In this document: one piece after another, positions 61,446 to 64,000 of the stretch
Layout: each line of letters starts with the position of its first letter
Numbering within the stretch: position 1 is the stretch's first letter
Assembly (NCBI GenBank): GCA_963753285.1
Contig: CAVWBT010000010.1
Span: 62,001 to 126,000 of the forward strand
DNA length: 64,000 bases
DNA from: JAHEDH01 sp963753285
GTDB taxonomy: Bacteria > Actinomycetota > Acidimicrobiia > Spongiisociales > ZC4RG35
Direction: 5' to 3'
Made by a program: the position numbers and the translations under genes
Notes under the pieces: model-generated
What the model was told of the DNA's origin: nothing
Databases searched by the model: none
Seen by the model: the letters and a program-made list of their open reading frames with translations, nothing else

Positions 61446-62242
61446 GTGCAGGCGACCTTTGGTGACCATCTCCGGCTGTGGCGGAGTCGGCGTGGGATGA
61501 GCCAACTGGCGCTCGGAACCGCCGCTCACGTCTCCCAGCGGCACATCAGCTTCATCGAAACCGGCCGGTCGAAGCCGAGCCGCGAGTTGGTCCATCACCT
61601 CGGGGTCGTCCTCGACGTGCCCGCTCCGAGAGCAGAACGTCATGCTGACCGCAGCCGGATACGCGCCGGCGCACTCCGAGACCGACCCGTCGGCTCTTCC
61701 GGAACTGCTCCCCGCTATCCAGTTCGTCGTCGACGCACATGCCCCGTACATGGCGGTCGTCGTCGATCGAGGATGGAACGTGATCGCCTCCAACGGTCCC
61801 GCCCAACATCTCGCCGGACAGCTGCTGGAACCGGATGTGCTGGTGACCGACGGGATGCTCAACTTGATGCGTGCGACGTTTCACCCTCGCGGGTTGCGCC
61901 GGTTCATCGAGAATTGGGAGTCGGTGCGGCCAGTCCTCCTGGCCGGCCTGGAACGCGACGTGGCACGAGCGCCCGGCGAGTCGGAGCTCGTCGTCGCTTC
62001 TGGAGGAACTCACCGAGTCGACGGCATCGGCAGCCCCTCGCCGAGCGGCCGCCCACGAAGGGCGGCTGTTGATGCCGCTCCAGTACGTGATCGGCGATCA
62101 TCGGTTCGAGCTGTTCACCACGATCGCCACGATCGATGCGTCGCTCGACGTGACCGTCGCCGAGCTGAGAATCGAGACGTTCTGGCCGACAGATGCCGAA
62201 TCCGACGCCGCCTGGAGGAAGTTCATCTCCGAGCGGTCGTGA
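61446..62242 (+). CDS. XRE-family regulator with MmyB-like ligand domain, frameshifted twice
   Basis: The first frame gives the HTH: FGDHLRLWRSRRGMSQLALG and HVSQRHISFIETGRSKPSRE. Dropping one C near 61621 continues into the second frame, REQNVMLTAAGYAPAHSETD, then the MmyB-type ligand domain (YMAVVVDRGWNVIASNGPAQ, LNLMRATFHPRGLRRFIENW). A second +1 near 61993 leads to LLEELTESTASAAPRRAAA and MPLQYVIGDHRFELFTTIAT to the stop at 62242. Such regulators control adjacent dehydrogenases or drug-related genes. The helix-turn-helix is intact. Confidence 0.75.
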
Positions 62243-62321
62243 TTTCCCCGATCGAGCCGACCCGGCGGCGTCGAGCGCGCGAGGATGCAGGAGTCAGCTA
62301 TCGAGAGAGGCGGCGCGCCAC

Positions 62322-62696
62322 ATGGCATACGACCTGAGAATCGAGATCCCCAACGAGCCAGGCGCTCTCGAGCGCGTAGCGGCTGCCGTCACCGATGCAG
62401 GCGTCAACATCGCCGCTGCCACGTGCACGGGCCCGGCGGAGATGGCCGAGCTGCACATCCTCGTTCCGCACGCGGAACCGGTCAAGCACGCCCTGGCGAT
62501 CAGCAACTTGGCGGTCACCGCGGAGCGCGAGGTCGTGGTCGTCGAAGCGCACGACGTGCCGGGGGAGTTGGCGGACATGGCGCGCAAGGTCGCCCATGCG
62601 GGCATCAACATCGACCTGCTGTACGTGGCGACCCGCAACCGCGTCGTGTTCGGAGCCGAAGATCTCGATGCGCTCCGAGCTGCCCTGGGAGTCTGA
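62322..62696 (+). CDS. ACT-domain protein
   Basis: A 124-aa protein with two ACT-like beta-alpha-beta-beta-alpha-beta units: DLRIEIPNEPGALERVAAAV and NIAAATCTGPAEMAELHILV in the first, and VVVVEAHDVPGELADMARKV with AHAGINIDLLYVATRN in the second. ACT domains bind amino acids or other small molecules; here no catalytic domain is attached, so it is a stand-alone sensor. It is preceded by a GAGAGAGG ribosome-binding site. It is followed by a VOC protein only 1 base away, probably cotranscribed. Confidence 0.83.
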   Translation: MAYDLRIEIPNEPGALERVAAAVTDAGVNIAAATCTGPAEMAELHILVPHAEPVKHALAISNLAVTAEREVVVVEAHDVPGELADMARKVAHAGINIDLLYVATRNRVVFGAEDLDALRAALGV

Positions 62697-62697
62697 C

Positions 62698-63054
62698 GTG
62701 GCGAACACGCCCCGTCTCATCGCAGTCACCATCGACTGTGTCGACCTCGAGGGGATGCTGGCGTTCTGGTCGGAGATGCTCGGTATCGAGGGTGAGCTCC
62801 ATGAGCCGTTCGGGTTCATCCAGCGTCCCGGTGACGTGTCCGTCTGGCTCCAGCGGGTGCCCGAGCCGCGGGTCGGAAAGAACCGGCTCCATCTCGATCT
62901 CGTCGTCGAAGACCTGCCCGCTCTGGAGAAGCGGGTGCAGGAGCTCGCCGGGGGACTCGACGGCATGCACGAATGGCAGGGCTTCCAGTGGCGGACCTGC
63001 ACCGATCCCGAGGGCAACCTCTTCGACGTGATGCAGGCGCAAGCTCCGGAATAG
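62698..63054 (+). CDS. VOC (glyoxalase-like) family protein
   Basis: A 118-aa glyoxalase/bleomycin-resistance-type protein starting at GTG 62698. PRLIAVTIDCVDLEGMLAFW carries the first unit, NRLHLDLVVEDLPALEKRVQ the second, with RTCTDPEGNLFDVMQAQ at the end (E is replaced by D in the last motif). The fold should bind a small ligand or metal. It is coupled to the ACT gene by one-base spacing, so the two may act on one pathway. The exact function is unknown. Confidence 0.8.
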   Translation: MANTPRLIAVTIDCVDLEGMLAFWSEMLGIEGELHEPFGFIQRPGDVSVWLQRVPEPRVGKNRLHLDLVVEDLPALEKRVQELAGGLDGMHEWQGFQWRTCTDPEGNLFDVMQAQAPE

Positions 63055-63119
63055 CCGCCATGTGGCATGCGTTCGGTATATCGATACGATGATTGCAGCG
63101 CGCAACTTTTGGAGCACTC

Positions 63120-64000
63120 ATGTCTGACTCACCGATCCTCGAGGTCGTCCAACTCGGCTTTCCGTGGACGGGACTCGACCCGTTCATCTTCACCGTCCAC
63201 CACCTCGACCGCTATCCGGCCGGCAACGAGCAGCAGGGTCCGGCCGCTCCGTTGACCGGCAGACAGATCGGCATGGACTTCTCCTACAAGGACGGCTGGT
63301 CGATGTATCACGGGGACCGCGTTCCCGGGTTCCCCCAGCATCCGCACCGCGGCTTCGAGACCGTGACCGTCGTCCGGCGCGGCTATGTCGATCACTCGGA
63401 CTCGCTCGGTGCCACCGCCCGCTACGGCGAGGGCGACGTGCAGTGGCTGACCACCGGGTCTGGCATTCAGCACTCCGAGATGTTCCCGCTCATCGACACC
63501 GAGGGCCCGAACACGCTCCATCTGTTCCAGATCTGGCTGAACCTTCCCCCGAACTCGAAGATGGTCGACGCCCACTTCGGCATGCTCTGGAACGAGGACA
63601 TCCCCACCGTCGAAGCGGATGGCGCAACGGTCGATGTCATCGCCGGCTCGCTCGACGGTCACGACGCCCCCGCACCACCGCCGAACTCCTGGGCGTCGGA
63701 GCCCGAGTCCGACATGGCGATCTGGGTCATCTCGGTCGAGCCCGGCGGAACCTGGAGGCTCCCCGCTCACGGCGAAGGTCTCAACCGGATGCTGCACTGC
63801 TACTCGGGTTCGGCCATCTCGATCGCCGGTCAGGCGGTCCGAGCCGATATCGGACTTCGATTGGCATCACACCTCCCGGCGGAGATTCACAACGCCGGGA
63901 CCGAACCCGCCGAATTCCTGTTGCTCCAGGGTCGGCCGATCGGCGCCCCGGTGATCCAGATGGGCCCGTTCGTGATGAACACCTCCGACGAGATCCGGAC
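63120..64000 (+). CDS. pirin-family protein, partial
   Basis: The gene continues past the right edge; 293 codons are visible. Two cupin domains: the N-terminal one has the metal motif HPHRGFETVTVVRRGYVDHS, with YGEGDVQWLTTGSGIQHSE giving the later histidine and glutamate; the C-terminal one includes NRMLHCYSGSAISIAG. This matches pirins (often quercetinase-like). It has an RBS GGAG before ATG 63120. The window ends after PFVMNTSDEIR, near the typical C-terminus (usual length about 290-310). Confidence 0.88.
   Translation, partial: MSDSPILEVVQLGFPWTGLDPFIFTVHHLDRYPAGNEQQGPAAPLTGRQIGMDFSYKDGWSMYHGDRVPGFPQHPHRGFETVTVVRRGYVDHSDSLGATARYGEGDVQWLTTGSGIQHSEMFPLIDTEGPNTLHLFQIWLNLPPNSKMVDAHFGMLWNEDIPTVEADGATVDVIAGSLDGHDAPAPPPNSWASEPESDMAIWVISVEPGGTWRLPAHGEGLNRMLHCYSGSAISIAGQAVRADIGLRLASHLPAEIHNAGTEPAEFLLLQGRPIGAPVIQMGPFVMNTSDEIR

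Noticed and set aside
1..64000. CRISPR arrays, prophage, insertion sequences, tRNA or rRNA genes
   Set aside because: No regularly spaced repeats, transposase, integrase or phage structural genes, and no tRNA-like cloverleaf was recognised by eye. A tRNA scan would be needed to exclude one fully.

Overview
The window is high-GC DNA with short intergenic gaps. It carries F420-type (deazaflavin) oxidoreductases, a glutaredoxin-like CGDC protein of the mycoredoxin kind, a 13E12/DUF222-type HNH protein, an ATP-dependent DNA ligase and MazEF-like toxin-antitoxin pairs. Together these point to an actinobacterium, most plausibly an aerobic member of the Acidimicrobiia (Ilumatobacter-like). This is inferred from gene content; no rRNA or tRNA gene was seen. 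No stretch longer than about 300 bases lacks a gene.

Layout. 1-8 kb: end of a secreted CxC protein, amidohydrolase plus aminotransferase, a membrane histidine kinase, a hotdog thioesterase, an FAD oxidase with a PQ-loop membrane protein, and an MFS exporter. 8-13 kb (minus strand): CGDC glutaredoxin, an orphan form II CoxL-like molybdenum hydroxylase, a lone cyclic-nucleotide-binding protein, and E1 alpha/beta of a 2-oxoacid dehydrogenase. 13-21 kb: a CPA2 antiporter with stress domains, an ABC-2 exporter operon, then USP, Maf and DNA ligase. 21-36 kb: TrmO-like protein, toxin-antitoxin pair 1, metallo-beta-lactamase-fold hydrolase plus a large glucosidase, purine nucleoside phosphorylase, a disrupted SpoU methyltransferase, DsbA-like protein, SDR/SRPBCC pair with a short LysR-like regulator, RF3, F420-type enzyme, YbjQ-like protein, a Nudix remnant and a DUF222-HNH gene.

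36-44 kb (minus strand) is the most distinctive part: a form I aerobic carbon monoxide dehydrogenase cluster. Its order is coxM-coxS-coxL-xdhC(coxF-like, with a C-terminal YHS domain)-coxG, followed after 3 bases by a clan-A glycoside hydrolase. Upstream lie a TetR regulator and a membrane protein with clear palindromes. The form I motif AYRCSFR is present, yet coxL has a one-base frameshift and an in-frame TAG, and xdhC has about six frameshifts. 44.5-51.8 kb holds one giant secreted amylopullulanase (about 2,440 aa if two frameshifts are repaired): four starch-binding modules, an alpha-amylase domain, three CBM41/PUD modules and a pullulanase domain. 52-64 kb: toxin-antitoxin pair 2, a lipoprotein, methyltransferase, SDR, VOC proteins, HrpA helicase, MarR, F420-type enzyme, SRPBCC, a disrupted membrane protein, a disrupted XRE regulator, an ACT-domain protein and a partial pirin.

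Two window-wide patterns matter. First, at least 16 genes have a TAnnnT box ending 6-8 bases before the start codon, the signature of leaderless transcription; this fixes several start codons. Second, about 18 single-base frameshifts, mostly +1, interrupt otherwise well-conserved genes. That suggests either a poorly polished long-read assembly or active gene decay, so every broken gene here should be checked against reads before it is called a pseudogene.
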